This document shows, one piece after another, positions 1-9,218 of a stretch of 64,000 nt of DNA. The notes below the pieces were generated by a model. It was not told the origin of the DNA and did not search any database. It was given only the letters and a program-made list of their open reading frames with translations. The DNA comes from Sporosarcina sp. FSL W7-1349 (GTDB taxonomy: Bacteria; Bacillota; Bacilli; Bacillales_A; Planococcaceae), in NCBI RefSeq assembly GCF_038003045.1, contig NZ_JBBOOK010000001.1, forward strand, positions 868,001-932,000. Direction: 5' to 3'. Made by a program: the position numbers and the translations under genes. How positions within the stretch are numbered: position 1 is the first letter of the stretch; every line of letters begins with the position of its first letter.

Positions 1-430
1 TCGATGGTGCTGGTGTTGTTGGAGCCGGTTGCGGTTTAGCTTCCGGTGCTGTAGGCTGATTTGTTTCCTTTTGTTCAGCCGGTTTTTCTGTTTTTGGCGT
101 ATTTGTTTCCGCTTTTTCTTCCGCCGGTTTGCTTGGTGCCGGTTTAGCAGTTGAATTATTTGGTTTCTCAACCGTTTTTTCCGGAGCCGCTGTTGTCTGT
201 TGGAATTTCGGAAGATTGATGCACAGTTTCTTTAGAATCGCTTGTGCTTTATCAAAATCTCCTGATTGGAATTGATATGGAATGTTGGAAATTCCCTCCC
301 ACTTGACAACTTGGACATATGGAGTGTTTTTCACTTTTAGTTGTGCGTCAAAGCCAGAAGCTTCTGCACTATTGTTGTTCGGCAGTAAGAGCGCCGAACC
401 GAGCAAGATGACTGCAATCGATTTTTTCAT
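1..430 (-). CDS. Secreted Pro/Ala/Lys-rich protein, 5' part only
   Basis: The gene runs off the left edge; 143 codons from its start are present. A lysine-containing n-region, a hydrophobic core and an AEA cleavage site near residue 24 form a Sec signal peptide, so the protein should be exported. About 55 folded-looking residues follow, including a GDFDKAQAILKKL segment. From about residue 75 the chain becomes a low-complexity linker rich in P, A, K, E and T. This layout resembles exported CAP/SCP-domain proteins such as YkwD, which have a similar linker before the catalytic-like domain, but the diagnostic part lies outside the window. A GGGAGGAG ribosome binding site sits just upstream of the ATG. 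Confidence 0.6.
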   Translation of the reverse strand, partial: MKKSIAVILLGSALLLPNNNSAEASGFDAQLKVKNTPYVQVVKWEGISNIPYQFQSGDFDKAQAILKKLCINLPKFQQTTAAPEKTVEKPNNSTAKPAPSKPAEEKAETNTPKTEKPAEQKETNQPTAPEAKPQPAPTTPAPS

Positions 431-577
431 CTCATTACTCCTCCCTTCGCAAACTATCATAACGTGCGAGAGAGTCCGAATATAGCCAATCATTTCCACT
501 TCCACCATTTTAATAGAGAATGCTTTTACACTAGGAAGAAAGGAAACTACTTTTTGGATACTTTTGGCGGCTTCGTC

Positions 578-1504
578 TTATATTTCATTCGAATCGGGGT
601 TGACGCGCCTGAAATCGGCTACATTTTTTAGATCTTCACCGATGATGACAAGACGCGGTTCCATCCTGACATATTCGGGCAGCCAATTGACCATCCCATA
701 GGCGTATTGAAATAGCATCGGGTTTTTGACACCTCGAACAGGTACATACCCTTTCATCCGATAGACGGTTTCCGGCAGCGACTTTACCCATTCTTCAAAG
801 CTCTCTTTCTCGATCTCTTCGGAGAATGTCAGAAGCTTGGAAGACAACGGCAAGTTCTTGCCCGAATGAATCGGGATAGCTGATCGTTGCTTAGTATCTG
901 CCAACGCGTCTTCAATGACGTCAAAGCCGACTTCCGCATTGACGGTTTGGATGATAGGCATGTTCGGATTGAAATCACTCAGTTGCATGGTGACGGTCGC
1001 CAGTTCTCCTTCGGTCAGTAGATCTACTTTATTGGCAAGCAGCAGATGGGCATGGCGAATCTGTTCAAGGAAGAGCATCTTCACTTGCGGCGGCAACTGA
1101 TTGCGGTCCAGCCAGCGCTTACAGTCTACGACGGTCACAATCCCCTTGATCTGGATACGGTCCGCAAACAGCGGGGAAAAGACGGCATCGAGCGCTTCCA
1201 CAGGGTGGGCGGCACCGGTCGTTTCGATCAAGATAACGTCAATATCATCATTTTCCACAAGCAACCCTTGGAGCTGTGCTTCCGTCCGATCCGAGCCAGT
1301 ACAGCAGATGCAGCCATCCAATAATTCTTTCAACGGGACTTCTCCCGCCCCATTCACCCGGTCGGAATCAAAAGCTAGATTACCGAACTCATTCATAAGC
1401 ACAGCCGGTTTTTTCCCCTGTTCTTTCAACTGGCGGATGACATGGAGCAGCAAGGACGTCTTGCCGCTCCCTAAAAATCCGCTGAATAAATACACATCAA
1501 TCAT
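578..1504 (-). CDS. G3E family GTPase (CobW/YciC/YjiA-like)
   Basis: A P-loop GTPase of the COG0523/G3E family, whose members act as metallochaperones or deliver metals to target enzymes. The N-terminus holds the Walker A motif GFLGSGKT (residues 9-16). The family hallmark CxCC is present as CICC (about residues 65-68), and an NKVD guanine-specificity motif follows near residue 159. The C-terminal third fits the CobW_C domain. ATG at 1504 is preferred over an in-frame GTG at 1513 because GGGG lies eight bases upstream. The metal is unknown: there is no His-rich linker as in classic CobW, and no Zur box could be picked out. A terminator separates it from the protease gene upstream. Confidence 0.85.
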   Translation of the reverse strand: MIDVYLFSGFLGSGKTSLLLHVIRQLKEQGKKPAVLMNEFGNLAFDSDRVNGAGEVPLKELLDGCICCTGSDRTEAQLQGLLVENDDIDVILIETTGAAHPVEALDAVFSPLFADRIQIKGIVTVVDCKRWLDRNQLPPQVKMLFLEQIRHAHLLLANKVDLLTEGELATVTMQLSDFNPNMPIIQTVNAEVGFDVIEDALADTKQRSAIPIHSGKNLPLSSKLLTFSEEIEKESFEEWVKSLPETVYRMKGYVPVRGVKNPMLFQYAYGMVNWLPEYVRMEPRLVIIGEDLKNVADFRRVNPDSNEI

Positions 1505-1521
1505 TGTAGGCACCCCGTTAA

Positions 1522-1557
1522 AAAAGCGTCCGGTCCTGGCATGGACTGGACGCTTTT
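1522..1557 (-). terminator. Intrinsic terminator of the S41 protease gene
   Basis: On the minus strand the arm AAAAGCGTCC and its complement close a stem of about 15 bp with a single G-T pair and a six-base loop, followed by TTTTTT. It lies just after the protease stop codon. Confidence 0.85.
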
Positions 1558-1561
1558 AGTC

Positions 1562-3070
1562 TTATTTTGCTATGTCTTCTTTCAATACTTCCTGCGCTTT
1601 TACTAATTGCGGATCTTCTTTCTGGATCTTTTCACGCAATTTATTCATTAACCCAAAAGTCGTATCTCCGGAAAGAATGCCGTTCGCTTCCAAGGTCAAA
1701 TCCTGCTGAAGCTGTTTGACAGCCTGTTCCGTCTGTTCATCGAACAAACCATCGACTTCCCCCGGATTGTAACCGACCGCTTCCAACATCTCTTCAGCCG
1801 CTTTCACGGTAGGTGTCAGCATGCCCTCCTTCATTTCTGTCGAAGGGTCGAGATAAGGCAGCGAGGCGTATGGAGGGTATGGCACTTCATAGTCCGGTTC
1901 AATTCCTTTTTTATGGATCCAGTTGCCATCCGGTGTCAGCCATTTGGCGGTCGTAAGCTTCAGATTGGAGCCGTCCGACAAATCTTTCGGGGACTGGACC
2001 GTCCCTTTCCCGAACGTCTTGATGCCGATCAGCGGGATGTCTGCGGATTCCTTCAGCGCGGCCGCCAAGATTTCGGATGCCGATGCGCTGCCGTCATCAA
2101 TGACGACTGCTACCGGGATGTCGATCTTTTTACCGTCGGATGAAGGGAAAACTTCCGGTTTCATCCCTTTCTCTTCGTACTGCATCAAGTTCTTTCCACT
2201 TTCCACAAACAAATCCGAAATATCGATTGCCGTATTCAGCATGCCGCCCGGGTTTTGCCGAACATCGATAATGAGTCCTTTCATGCCTTGTTGTTCCATT
2301 TCCTCGTATGCCACCATTAACTCGTCATACGTATGTTCTGAGAAGCTTGTGATATGGATATGGGCAATTCCGTCTTCCAGCATTTCGGCATAAACTGTCT
2401 CAATCGGAATGACGTCGCGTGTAATTTTCATATCAAACGGTTCCGCGGCATCCCCGCGCCGGATGGATAGGGTCACGGTCGTCCCTTTTTCACCGCGGAT
2501 TAATAATACCGCTTCGGATGACGACATACCTTGAATGCTTTCCCCATCCACTGCGAGGATAAGGTCGTTAGGCAAAAGGCCTGCCCGTTCAGCGGGAGAG
2601 TTTTTAATAGGTGATACGACACTGATATAGCCATTCTGCTCTTGGATTTCTGCACCGATCCCTTCGAAGCTGGACGAGATGCTTTCGTTCAAGCGCTTCG
2701 CTTCCTGTTCATTCAAATAATCGGAATATGGGTCACCGAGTGCATCGATCATTCCGTTTATCGCGCCGTCGATGACTGCCGACTCATCGATATCCTCGAA
2801 ATAATTGGCAAGCATTTCATCATAGGCATCATAGAGCTTTTGGAACTCTTCGCGATCCGCCACCGATTTTTGGGGATTCACCACTTCCACGACCTTGCCT
2901 TCTCCGGTAGTCAATGCGAAAAAGGTGATTCCCGCTGTGGCCAGGACTAATCCGAAAATGAGCATGACAAAGGAGAAAGGCTTCAATCGGATGTACCGTT
3001 TAGCCGGCGGTTGGTGCTTCGGTTCCTGTTCAGGTGTTTGTTCCACACCTGTTGTTTCTTTTTCTTCCAT
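1562..3070 (-). CDS. S41 carboxyl-terminal processing protease (CtpA/CtpB type)
   Basis: A membrane-anchored serine protease of 502 residues. One transmembrane helix (about 31-53) follows a Lys/Pro-rich cytoplasmic tail, which places the protease outside the membrane. Then come a PDZ domain (about 130-205), an S41 catalytic domain (about 225-390) and a C-terminal peptidoglycan-binding domain (about 420-485). The catalytic Ser is probably S330 in GSASASE and the Lys K355 in KTFGKG. Their spacing of 25 equals that of B. subtilis CtpB, which cleaves SpoIVFA during sporulation. Whether this is the sporulation CtpB or the housekeeping CtpA cannot be told from sequence alone. The start has no convincing competitor. 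Confidence 0.9.
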   Translation of the reverse strand: MEEKETTGVEQTPEQEPKHQPPAKRYIRLKPFSFVMLIFGLVLATAGITFFALTTGEGKVVEVVNPQKSVADREEFQKLYDAYDEMLANYFEDIDESAVIDGAINGMIDALGDPYSDYLNEQEAKRLNESISSSFEGIGAEIQEQNGYISVVSPIKNSPAERAGLLPNDLILAVDGESIQGMSSSEAVLLIRGEKGTTVTLSIRRGDAAEPFDMKITRDVIPIETVYAEMLEDGIAHIHITSFSEHTYDELMVAYEEMEQQGMKGLIIDVRQNPGGMLNTAIDISDLFVESGKNLMQYEEKGMKPEVFPSSDGKKIDIPVAVVIDDGSASASEILAAALKESADIPLIGIKTFGKGTVQSPKDLSDGSNLKLTTAKWLTPDGNWIHKKGIEPDYEVPYPPYASLPYLDPSTEMKEGMLTPTVKAAEEMLEAVGYNPGEVDGLFDEQTEQAVKQLQQDLTLEANGILSGDTTFGLMNKLREKIQKEDPQLVKAQEVLKEDIAK

Positions 3071-3110
3071 CCCTTTCCCACCTTTTCTTAAAATACAGCA
3101 TCGGACAATT

Positions 3111-3144
3111 GGGACGGCACTGCTGAAGCGCGTGGAGCCGTCCC
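3111..3144. other. Inverted repeat between deoD and the S41 protease gene
   Basis: GGGACGGC and GCCGTCCC form a perfect 8-bp stem around an 18-base loop. It has no T-tract on either side, so it is not a classic terminator. It could be a regulatory structure in the protease leader. Confidence 0.4.
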
Positions 3145-3159
3145 CTAAACAGATGAAAA

Positions 3160-3184
3160 GGACCGCTCCACTTGCGCGCGGTCC
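3160..3184 (-). terminator. deoD terminator
   Basis: Minus-strand GGACCGC/GCGGTCC stem with an 11-base loop followed by TTTTC, nine bases beyond the deoD stop codon. Confidence 0.8.
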
Positions 3185-3193
3185 CCAACGAAA

Positions 3194-3898
3194 TTATTCT
3201 TGGATAGCGGCGTCCAGCGCCACTTCGATCATTTCATTGAATGTCGTTTGACGCTCTTCTGCAGAGGTCGCTTCACCCGTCAAGATATGATCGCTGACCG
3301 TCAGAATCGCAAGTGCCTGACAACCGAATTTCGCCGCCAGCGTATATAAGGCCGCGGCCTCCATTTCGACAGCCAACACACCATACTGTGCCCATTTTTC
3401 ATGCTGGGCATATTCATTATAAAATACATCTTCTGTAAAGACATTCCCTACTTTCAATTCGAGGCCCTTTTCCTTACCTGCTTCATACGCTTTCAATAGA
3501 AGATCAAAATTGGCAGTCGGTGCATAATTGACCCCGTTGAAAATGATTTCGTTCATTTTCGAATCGGTCGAAGCGCTCTGTGCCAAAATAACATCCCGGA
3601 CATGGACATCTTTCTGGATCGCACCGCATGTGCCGACACGGATGAGTTTCTTTACATCATACTCCTGCATCAGTTCGGTGACATAGATTGAAATCGACGG
3701 CACTCCCATGCCAGTCCCCTGAACGGAGATGCGCTTACCTTTGAATGTCCCAGTATAGCCGAACATATTACGCACTTCGTTGTATTGTGTGACGTCTTCC
3801 AGGAAGGTCTCCGCGATATACTTTGCGCGCAGCGGGTCGCCCGGAAGTAGAATCGTATCGGCTATATCCCCTTTATTCGCATTTATATGTATGCTCAT
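3194..3898 (-). CDS. deoD: Purine nucleoside phosphorylase DeoD
   Basis: Cytoplasmic phosphorolysis of purine (deoxy)nucleosides to base and (deoxy)ribose-1-phosphate, in nucleoside salvage. At 234 residues it has the usual length of the bacterial hexameric DeoD/PNP-1 class. Visible family features are the N-terminal MSIHINA start, the phosphate-loop region GDPLRAK, the RVGTCGA strand, the nucleoside-binding VEMEAAALY segment and the catalytic Asp in TVSDH. ATG at 3898 is chosen because of the upstream GGAGGCGAGACCAT and the match to family starts; an earlier in-frame ATG at 3970 would add 24 unlikely residues. A good promoter lies 35-63 bases upstream, so the gene is probably transcribed alone up to its terminator. 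Confidence 0.95.
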   Translation of the reverse strand: MSIHINANKGDIADTILLPGDPLRAKYIAETFLEDVTQYNEVRNMFGYTGTFKGKRISVQGTGMGVPSISIYVTELMQEYDVKKLIRVGTCGAIQKDVHVRDVILAQSASTDSKMNEIIFNGVNYAPTANFDLLLKAYEAGKEKGLELKVGNVFTEDVFYNEYAQHEKWAQYGVLAVEMEAAALYTLAAKFGCQALAILTVSDHILTGEATSAEERQTTFNEMIEVALDAAIQE

Positions 3899-3932
3899 AT
3901 GGTCTCGCCTCCGTATTCGATTTTCTTTCCTC

Positions 3933-3961
3933 ATCATACAGGTTAATGGAAGGATATGCAA
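3933..3961 (-). promoter_or_regulatory. SigmaA-type promoter of deoD
   Basis: On the minus strand TTGCAT (-35), a 17-base spacer and TATGAT (-10), ending about 34 bases before the deoD ATG. It also supports the shorter deoD start, because the longer reading frame would begin upstream of the promoter. Confidence 0.7.
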
Positions 3962-4068
3962 TGAAGACACATAATGGTCACGAGCTTCCTGATCTCTTGG
4001 AAGAGACCAGGTAAATGGCAGAACATAGGACTAATATTGCCAAGGAAATCCATCGTACACAAATAAAT

Positions 4069-4100
4069 GAGCGCCGGCTGTTCAATCAGCCAAAGCGCTC
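4069..4100 (-). terminator. yozE terminator overlapping the coding end
   Basis: Minus-strand GAGCGC..GGCTG / CAGCC..GCGCTC stem followed by ATTTATTTG. The 5' arm lies inside the last codons of yozE and the stop codon falls in the stem. Confidence 0.7.
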
Positions 4101-4307
4101 TTCATAGATGGCATATAATTCATCAAACACGATAGAGGGCATATCGGGGTCCGCTGCATCCTCCAAATAGCGGGACAGTGGGTCAAATGCCGTCTCCTCT
4201 CTCGGGAAGCTGGAGTCGTGGAACATCCTTTCCGCGAAAACTGCTTTGGCATCCCCTTTCGGACCGCCCCGATAGGACAGGGCAAACCGGTAAAATGACC
4301 GATCCAT
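4086..4307 (-). CDS. yozE: YozE family protein (UPF0346)
   Basis: A 73-residue cytoplasmic protein of the YozE family. The start MDRSFYRFALSYR, the SFPRE segment and the spacing of the acidic C-terminal helices match B. subtilis YozE (MKSFYHYLLKYR..., SFPK...). The family folds as a small helical bundle; its function is unknown. GGGGGTGGACGG precedes the ATG. It is the last gene of a leftward set after msrB, only 20 bases away, so it is probably co-transcribed with the Msr genes. An overlapping GTG-started frame at 4315 is a shadow. Confidence 0.85.
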   Translation of the reverse strand: MDRSFYRFALSYRGGPKGDAKAVFAERMFHDSSFPREETAFDPLSRYLEDAADPDMPSIVFDELYAIYEERFG

Positions 4308-4327
4308 CCGTCCACCCCCTTTCTTTT

Positions 4328-4762
4328 CTAAGAGTTAAATTGTGTCACATAGTCTCCATAGCCTTCCTTTTCCAGTTCGCTAACCGGGATGAAACGGAGA
4401 GCGGCGGAATTGATGCAGTAGCGTAGGCCGTTTTGGCCCGGCCCCTGCGGACCATCGGGAAATACATGGCCAAGATGAGAATCCGCCGTTTTGCTGCGCA
4501 CTTCTGTCCGGCGCATTCCGTGGCTCGTATCGAAATGCTCGGTCACTTCGTCAGACTCGATCGGTTTCGTGAAGCTTGGCCATCCACATCCAGCGTCGTA
4601 TTTATCCTTAGAGCTGAATAAAGGCTTGCCGGACACGATGTCGACATAGATCCCTTCCTCGAAATGCTGGTCATATTCATTGCGAAACGGGGGTTCCGTC
4701 CCGTTTTCCTGTGTGACATGGTATTGAATCGGAGTCAATTTGTTCTTCAAGTCTTCTTTCAT
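4328..4762 (-). CDS. msrB: Peptide-methionine (R)-S-oxide reductase MsrB
   Basis: Reduces the R epimer of methionine sulfoxide in proteins using thioredoxin. The 144-residue protein is one full MsrB domain. Cys116 in [11 protein letters not shown] is the catalytic residue. Cys59 in the CGWPSF loop is probably the resolving Cys. The two CxxC zinc motifs of many MsrB proteins are absent, as is usual for the Bacillus type. Its ATG overlaps the TGA of msrA by four bases (ATGA), so the two are translationally coupled, matching the yppP-yppQ pair of B. subtilis. Confidence 0.95.
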   Translation of the reverse strand: MKEDLKNKLTPIQYHVTQENGTEPPFRNEYDQHFEEGIYVDIVSGKPLFSSKDKYDAGCGWPSFTKPIESDEVTEHFDTSHGMRRTEVRSKTADSHLGHVFPDGPQGPGQNGLRYCINSAALRFIPVSELEKEGYGDYVTQFNS

Positions 4763-5289
4763 GCCTCTTCACCCCATTTTTCCAATTTGAACCGTTCTCT
4801 CCCGGATCCGACCGCATAGCGGTTATAATGTGCCGGGTTCTTCAAATAGTAATCCTGGTGACCTTCTTCCGCTGGATAAAATGTTTTGGCAGGAATAATA
4901 TCGGTTGCGATCGGCTTATCGAATCTTTCTGATTGTTCGAGTGCTTCTTTCGATTGCTCCGCAAGCCGCTGTTGCTCGGGCGTATGTGTGTAGATAGCTG
5001 TCCGGTATGACTCGCCCCGGTCGTAAAACTGGCCGCCCGGATCAGTCGGATCAATCTGGCGCCAAAAGATATTCAATAGCTCTCCATAGGTGATGATTTC
5101 ATCATCATACGTGATCTGGACGGCTTCCCGATGCCCGGTCGTATTCGTGCAAACCTGCTCATATGTCGGGTTTGCAACGTCCCCTCCTGTATACCCCGAA
5201 ACGACGGAAAGCACGCCTTCGTATCGGTCAAACGGTTTCACCATACACCAAAAACAACCACCCGCAAAAGTAGCAAATTCTTGTGCCAT
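4759..5289 (-). CDS. msrA: Peptide-methionine (S)-S-oxide reductase MsrA
   Basis: Reduces the S epimer of methionine sulfoxide, complementing MsrB. At 176 residues it has the normal length. The GGCFWCM motif at residues 10-16 carries the catalytic Cys12. GYTGG and the downstream GHREAVQ strand are typical of the family. GGAAGGGTGATATCCA precedes the ATG. It lies 25 bases after ypmS and overlaps msrB, so the ypmR-ypmS-msrA-msrB-yozE stretch looks like one operon in which envelope proteins and oxidative repair are expressed together. Confidence 0.95.
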   Translation of the reverse strand: MAQEFATFAGGCFWCMVKPFDRYEGVLSVVSGYTGGDVANPTYEQVCTNTTGHREAVQITYDDEIITYGELLNIFWRQIDPTDPGGQFYDRGESYRTAIYTHTPEQQRLAEQSKEALEQSERFDKPIATDIIPAKTFYPAEEGHQDYYLKNPAHYNRYAVGSGRERFKLEKWGEEA

Positions 5290-5314
5290 TGGATATCACC
5301 CTTCCTACGATCCC

Positions 5315-5890
5315 TCATTCTTTCGGAATCATAATTTCCAAAATGATTTCATCTTCCGCCAAATTGAATGTTTTCGCCTTCACCTGCAAATTGCCCGAAA
5401 CCGGGATTCTTGATAGGTCGATAAATAATTCCTCTTCGGCCGGACGAACGATCATCCACGGCGGCAAAGCGACCGAATCCCGCAAAATCTTCAAAACGGT
5501 CGACGGCGGAACGTTCAATTGCCCGATTTCCATCGATGACTGCTTCAGGATCAAGTTCCCATCTTCCTGTACAACCGGGTCAAAATGCATCCGAACAGGC
5601 AAAGTATAGGAAAACACCGTCATTTCCGATAAGAGGATGACATCGTCCTGCACTTCCATTGTGACGGGAAGCGGTTCTCCTTTCATCGCCTTCCGGATGT
5701 ACGTATTCGCAATCCCTTGCAAGTCCTCTTTCGTCGAATGTACCGTTAGGACATTCGTCGGAGACTCTATCTGTTTCGCTTCAGGCAACGGCTCTGACTC
5801 ACCTGTACTGCCGATGAATAGAACGAGGGTTACTATGGCTGCTATAACAATCCCTGCCAGTGTAAAAAAACCAATTTTCCATGGGTTCAC
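5315..5890 (-). CDS. ypmS: YpmS family membrane-anchored protein (DUF2140)
   Basis: A 191-residue protein with one N-terminal transmembrane segment (about residues 6-28, ending LVLFIGS) and an extracytoplasmic domain of beta-strand-rich character. Length and neighbourhood (directly after ypmR, before msrA) match B. subtilis YpmS, a DUF2140 protein of unknown function. It starts with GTG, preceded by GAGGATCGC. No catalytic motif is visible. The tight link to the lipoprotein YpmR suggests a shared envelope role, which is inference. Confidence 0.8.
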   Translation of the reverse strand: MNPWKIGFFTLAGIVIAAIVTLVLFIGSTGESEPLPEAKQIESPTNVLTVHSTKEDLQGIANTYIRKAMKGEPLPVTMEVQDDVILLSEMTVFSYTLPVRMHFDPVVQEDGNLILKQSSMEIGQLNVPPSTVLKILRDSVALPPWMIVRPAEEELFIDLSRIPVSGNLQVKAKTFNLAEDEIILEIMIPKE

Positions 5891-5904
5891 GCGATCCTCA
5901 ACTC

Positions 5905-6717
5905 CTACATTTCCAAATCTCCATCCGACATTTCATATAGGCCGCATTTATTGATTGAAGACAAATAGCGTTCTGTCATCATTTCATACCCTTTAGCATT
6001 TGGATGGAAGAAGTCGGTATGGTAGACCATGTTGACATTCGAATCGAACAGATCGGTGACAGGTACAAAACAGGATTTCTCATCCAAGACGGTCCGCAAT
6101 TCGATAGCTTCATTCCAATCATGGATGATTTCTTCAAATTCATGCACTTCGTCTGTCACAATCGAAAATGGATTATAGAGTCCGGCCACGACAATCAGCG
6201 CATCATCGTTCAGCAAACGAACTGTAGTAAAAATCTCATCCAAGCGGTCCTCGAAACGACCAAGCTCTTTATAGAACGGACCGGTTGTCAATTCGAACAA
6301 ATTGCCTTTGACCACTTTCATGATGTCATTGCCGCCAATTGTCAACAGGATGACTTCCGCGTTTTCGATCTTACTACGGACGTCCCGCTCATCCAATTGC
6401 TCGAGCAATTGATCGCTCCGTCTTCCCCGTTTGGCCAGATTTTCTGCCTCGACCTCCTTGACCCCTTTCCATTCGTTCATGCGGTCCGTCAATCGGCCGA
6501 AATACCCGCCTCGTTTCTGTTCATCGCCAACTCCCTGAGTGAGGGAATCGCCGAGCCCGATCACCTGAATCTGTTTTGGAACGAAATATCCAGGAATGTT
6601 CCATTTTGTGAATGCTGTCCCATCGCGTTCCGAAAAAGGCTCTGTTGAAGCGGGTGGTTTGGAGCAGGCGGTTAAAAACAATGAGAAGGCGATCACCAGG
6701 ACGAAAACTCTTCTCAT
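5905..6717 (-). CDS. ypmR: SGNH/GDSL-family lipoprotein hydrolase YpmR
   Basis: A lipoprotein (lipobox LTAC, Cys18) carrying an SGNH esterase/lipase domain. Block I is GLGDSLTQG with the nucleophile Ser, block III is GGND, and block V is DFFHPNAKGY with the catalytic Asp and His. It is therefore a likely active esterase anchored to the outer face of the membrane; the substrate is unknown. The start at 6717 gives a clean signal peptide and has AAGGGG upstream, whereas an in-frame ATG at 6741 would put polar residues in front. It lies 14 bases before ypmS, as in B. subtilis. Confidence 0.85.
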   Translation of the reverse strand: MRRVFVLVIAFSLFLTACSKPPASTEPFSERDGTAFTKWNIPGYFVPKQIQVIGLGDSLTQGVGDEQKRGGYFGRLTDRMNEWKGVKEVEAENLAKRGRRSDQLLEQLDERDVRSKIENAEVILLTIGGNDIMKVVKGNLFELTTGPFYKELGRFEDRLDEIFTTVRLLNDDALIVVAGLYNPFSIVTDEVHEFEEIIHDWNEAIELRTVLDEKSCFVPVTDLFDSNVNMVYHTDFFHPNAKGYEMMTERYLSSINKCGLYEMSDGDLEM

Positions 6718-6753
6718 ATATGGTTTCCCCTTTTCTCTCATTCGAAATCTCTT

Positions 6754-7593
6754 TTACTCCGTGTAATACATGAAACCGATGGCGCCTTCGCCTGTATGCG
6801 TGCTGATAATCGGCGTCGTGAAAGTCAATTTGACATCTTTCACTCCCGAATCTTCCAATAGCTTCTTCAGAGGAGTAGCCATTGCCAAGCCATTGGCATG
6901 CGAAATGCCCACTCGCCGGATAATTTTCCCGGCCGTCTCCTCTTTGAAAGCTTTCAACAAATACGAAACGACTTGCTTATGGCTTCTCGCTTTTGCAACA
7001 GGCGTATAGACCCCATCCTGCAAGGTGGCAATCGGTTTAATATTCAGCAAGGAACCGATCATCGCTTTCCCTTTACCGATCCGGCCGCCCTTCACAAGGT
7101 TATCGAGAATATCGACGACGACAAAGAGGGACGTCTTTTTCCGGACCCCTCCCAAATGCTCTACGATTTCCTCGACCGACTTGCCTTGTGCTGCCATTTC
7201 GGCAGCTTCCAGCACTTGGAATGTCAAGGCGTGCGAGATGAACATTGAATCGATGACGGCCACTTCGGATTCGGTCATTTCCGCAGCGGATTGCGCCGAT
7301 TTCACGGTCCCGCTCATGCCGCCTGTCATATGTATGGAAATGATCGCATCTCCGTCTTTTCCAAGTTCGTCGTATAGTTCCTTGAAAACGCCGGTAGCCG
7401 GCTGGGAGCTTTTGGGCAGCTGAGCCGCCTCTTTCATCAATTGTAAAAAAGATTCCGGCTGGATATCGACCCCATCCACGTAAGTCGAATCATCGATTTG
7501 AATGGTCAACGGGACGACATGGATCCCATACTTTTCCTTGTCTTCCTCGGTCAGATCCGCTGTGGAATCCGTCACGATATGGATTTTTTTCAT
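6754..7593 (-). CDS. DegV family fatty-acid-binding protein
   Basis: A 279-residue protein with the two-lobed DegV fold. The N-terminal signature IVTDSTADL, the SSQP and SGT loops and the NIKPI segment are typical. Family members bind a long-chain fatty acid; FakB proteins present it to the kinase FakA for phosphorylation and entry into phospholipid synthesis. No fakA is visible nearby, so a FakB role is inference. ATG at 7593 is preferred over the adjacent TTG at 7596 because GGGGG lies seven bases upstream. It lies 36 bases before ypmR and 47 bases after dfrA. Confidence 0.85.
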   Translation of the reverse strand: MKKIHIVTDSTADLTEEDKEKYGIHVVPLTIQIDDSTYVDGVDIQPESFLQLMKEAAQLPKSSQPATGVFKELYDELGKDGDAIISIHMTGGMSGTVKSAQSAAEMTESEVAVIDSMFISHALTFQVLEAAEMAAQGKSVEEIVEHLGGVRKKTSLFVVVDILDNLVKGGRIGKGKAMIGSLLNIKPIATLQDGVYTPVAKARSHKQVVSYLLKAFKEETAGKIIRRVGISHANGLAMATPLKKLLEDSGVKDVKLTFTTPIISTHTGEGAIGFMYYTE

Positions 7594-7639
7594 CAAAATG
7601 CCCCCTTATTAAAATGGCGTAATCCTTTCCCATCATTTT

Positions 7640-8125
7640 TTAATCAGGAAGCTTTTCATAAACAAGAAAGGAGTATGGCGTGCCATCCGCCGATTGATAG
7701 TCTTCGGAAACGCTTGTCAATTTCCATTCGTCGCCATAGGGCGGGAAAAAGGTGTCCCCTTCGAAATGCTTTTGGATCATCGTAATATACATCCGATCGG
7801 CAATTCCGATCGCCAAACGGAAAATCTCCGCTCCGCCGATGATGACCACCTCTTCATGATAGGCTTGCGCTTTATCGATAGCGTCTGCCAATGTATGGAC
7901 GACCGTCACTCCTTCTGCCCGGAAATCCGGATTCCGTGTCACGACGATATTCAATCTCCCAGGCAACGGGCGGCCGATCGATTCGAACGTTTTCCTGCCC
8001 ATGACGATGCCTTTGCCGATCGACATCTTTTTAAAATATGCGAGGTCTTCCGGTACATGCCATGGCAACTGATTCTCCTTCCCGATCACCCGGTCTGGAT
8101 CATGTGCAACGAGTAATGAAATCAT
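7640..8125 (-). CDS. dfrA: Dihydrofolate reductase
   Basis: NADPH-dependent reduction of dihydrofolate to tetrahydrofolate, and the trimethoprim target. The 161 residues begin MISLLVAHD. The catalytic loop VIGKENQLPWH, the acidic residue in the PEDLAYFK helix, the cofactor-binding GRKTFESIGRPLPGR and IIGGAEIF are all intact. It follows thyA by 33 bases, the classic pairing that recycles the dihydrofolate made by thymidylate synthase. GGAGG and AAGGG lie upstream of the ATG. Confidence 0.95.
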   Translation of the reverse strand: MISLLVAHDPDRVIGKENQLPWHVPEDLAYFKKMSIGKGIVMGRKTFESIGRPLPGRLNIVVTRNPDFRAEGVTVVHTLADAIDKAQAYHEEVVIIGGAEIFRLAIGIADRMYITMIQKHFEGDTFFPPYGDEWKLTSVSEDYQSADGTPYSFLVYEKLPD

Positions 8126-8158
8126 ATAGTTTAGCCCTTCCTCCTATGCCAAAATTCA

Positions 8159-9106
8159 TCAAACTGCGATGGGCGCTTTAATCCTCGGATGTGGATCGTA
8201 GTGTTCCACCTCAATGTCTTCCGTATTCAAATCAAAGATGGATTTCCCTTCCATGGAAAGCTTCAAGGTAGGAAGTTTCCGCGGTTCACGGGATAGCTGC
8301 TCCTTCACCTGATCTAGATGGTTGAGATAAATATGCGCATCTCCCAATGTATGTACAAATTCGCCTACCCCAAGCCCGCATTCCTGCGCGATCAAGTGGA
8401 TCAGCAGCGCGTACGACGCAATATTGAACGGGACACCCAGGAAAATATCAGCACTCCGCTGGTAGAGCTGGCAAGATAGTTTGCCATCGGCGACGTAAAA
8501 CTGGAACAGCGAATGGCATGGTGGCAGTGCCATGTCTTCCACTTCAGCCGGGTTCCATGCCGTCACGATATGCCTTCGGGAATCCGGATTCCGTTTGATG
8601 CTTTCGATTACATTCGCAATCTGGTCAATGGTGTCTCCACTCTCTCCCGCTGACCAGGAACGCCATTGTTTTCCGTATACAGGTCCCAAATCGCCATACT
8701 TTTCGGCGAATTCTTCATCCGCCAAAATCCGTTCCTTGAACTTCGTCATTTCCGCCTCATAGACAACCGCAAAATCTGGATCTTTTACAGCCCGTCTGCC
8801 AAAGTCCGTCATATCGGGCCCACTATATTCCGGGCTGGTCACCCATTGTTCAAAAGCCCATTCATCCCAGATTGGATTCCGGTCCTGCACTAGCGTCCGA
8901 ACGTTCGTATCCCCTTTTAAGAACCAAAGCAATTCCGATACGATAAGCCGCAGGGCGAGTTTTTTTGTCGTCATCAGTGGAAATCCTTCATTTAAATCAA
9001 AGCGCATCTGGTATCCGAAAACGCTGATTGTCCCTGTTCCTGTCCGATCCTCTTTGCGCGTGCCGGACTGCAGGACATGCTGGCATAATTCCAGATATTG
9101 TTTCAT
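8159..9106 (-). CDS. thyA: Thymidylate synthase ThyA
   Basis: Methylates dUMP to dTMP using methylene-tetrahydrofolate. At 315 residues it belongs to the longer Lactobacillus/Staphylococcus-type ThyA with an insertion around residues 90-140. Visible motifs are the N-terminal RTGTGT phosphate-binding loop, [16 protein letters not shown] with the catalytic Cys, [17 protein letters not shown], and the HIYLNH folate/dUMP segment. GGAGGGTCTCAAC precedes the ATG. Transcribed leftward with dfrA just downstream. Confidence 0.97.
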   Translation of the reverse strand: MKQYLELCQHVLQSGTRKEDRTGTGTISVFGYQMRFDLNEGFPLMTTKKLALRLIVSELLWFLKGDTNVRTLVQDRNPIWDEWAFEQWVTSPEYSGPDMTDFGRRAVKDPDFAVVYEAEMTKFKERILADEEFAEKYGDLGPVYGKQWRSWSAGESGDTIDQIANVIESIKRNPDSRRHIVTAWNPAEVEDMALPPCHSLFQFYVADGKLSCQLYQRSADIFLGVPFNIASYALLIHLIAQECGLGVGEFVHTLGDAHIYLNHLDQVKEQLSREPRKLPTLKLSMEGKSIFDLNTEDIEVEHYDPHPRIKAPIAV

Positions 9107-9165
9107 GTTGAGACCCTCCTAGCTATAGTGTTCAGTATAGCAGACAAATGGGTCGGATGATATTG

Positions 9166-9218
9166 AAAAACACACCGGCGCCAGATGGTTAGGATAACCA
9201 TTTGGGCGGTGTGTTTTT
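9166..9218 (-). terminator. ypjP terminator overlapping the coding end
   Basis: A 12-bp stem AAAAACACACCG / CGGTGTGTTTTT with an inner ATGGTT/AACCAT stem. The 5' arm lies within the last codons of ypjP and the stop codon is in the inner part. It should act on the minus strand and separates ypjP from thyA. Confidence 0.8.

Noticed and set aside
3899..3970. 24-codon N-terminal extension of DeoD
   Set aside because: It would start upstream of a good promoter, lacks a ribosome binding site and is absent from the family.
6004..6648. 214-codon frame on the plus strand
   Set aside because: Shadow of ypmR; no ribosome binding site and no recognisable domain.
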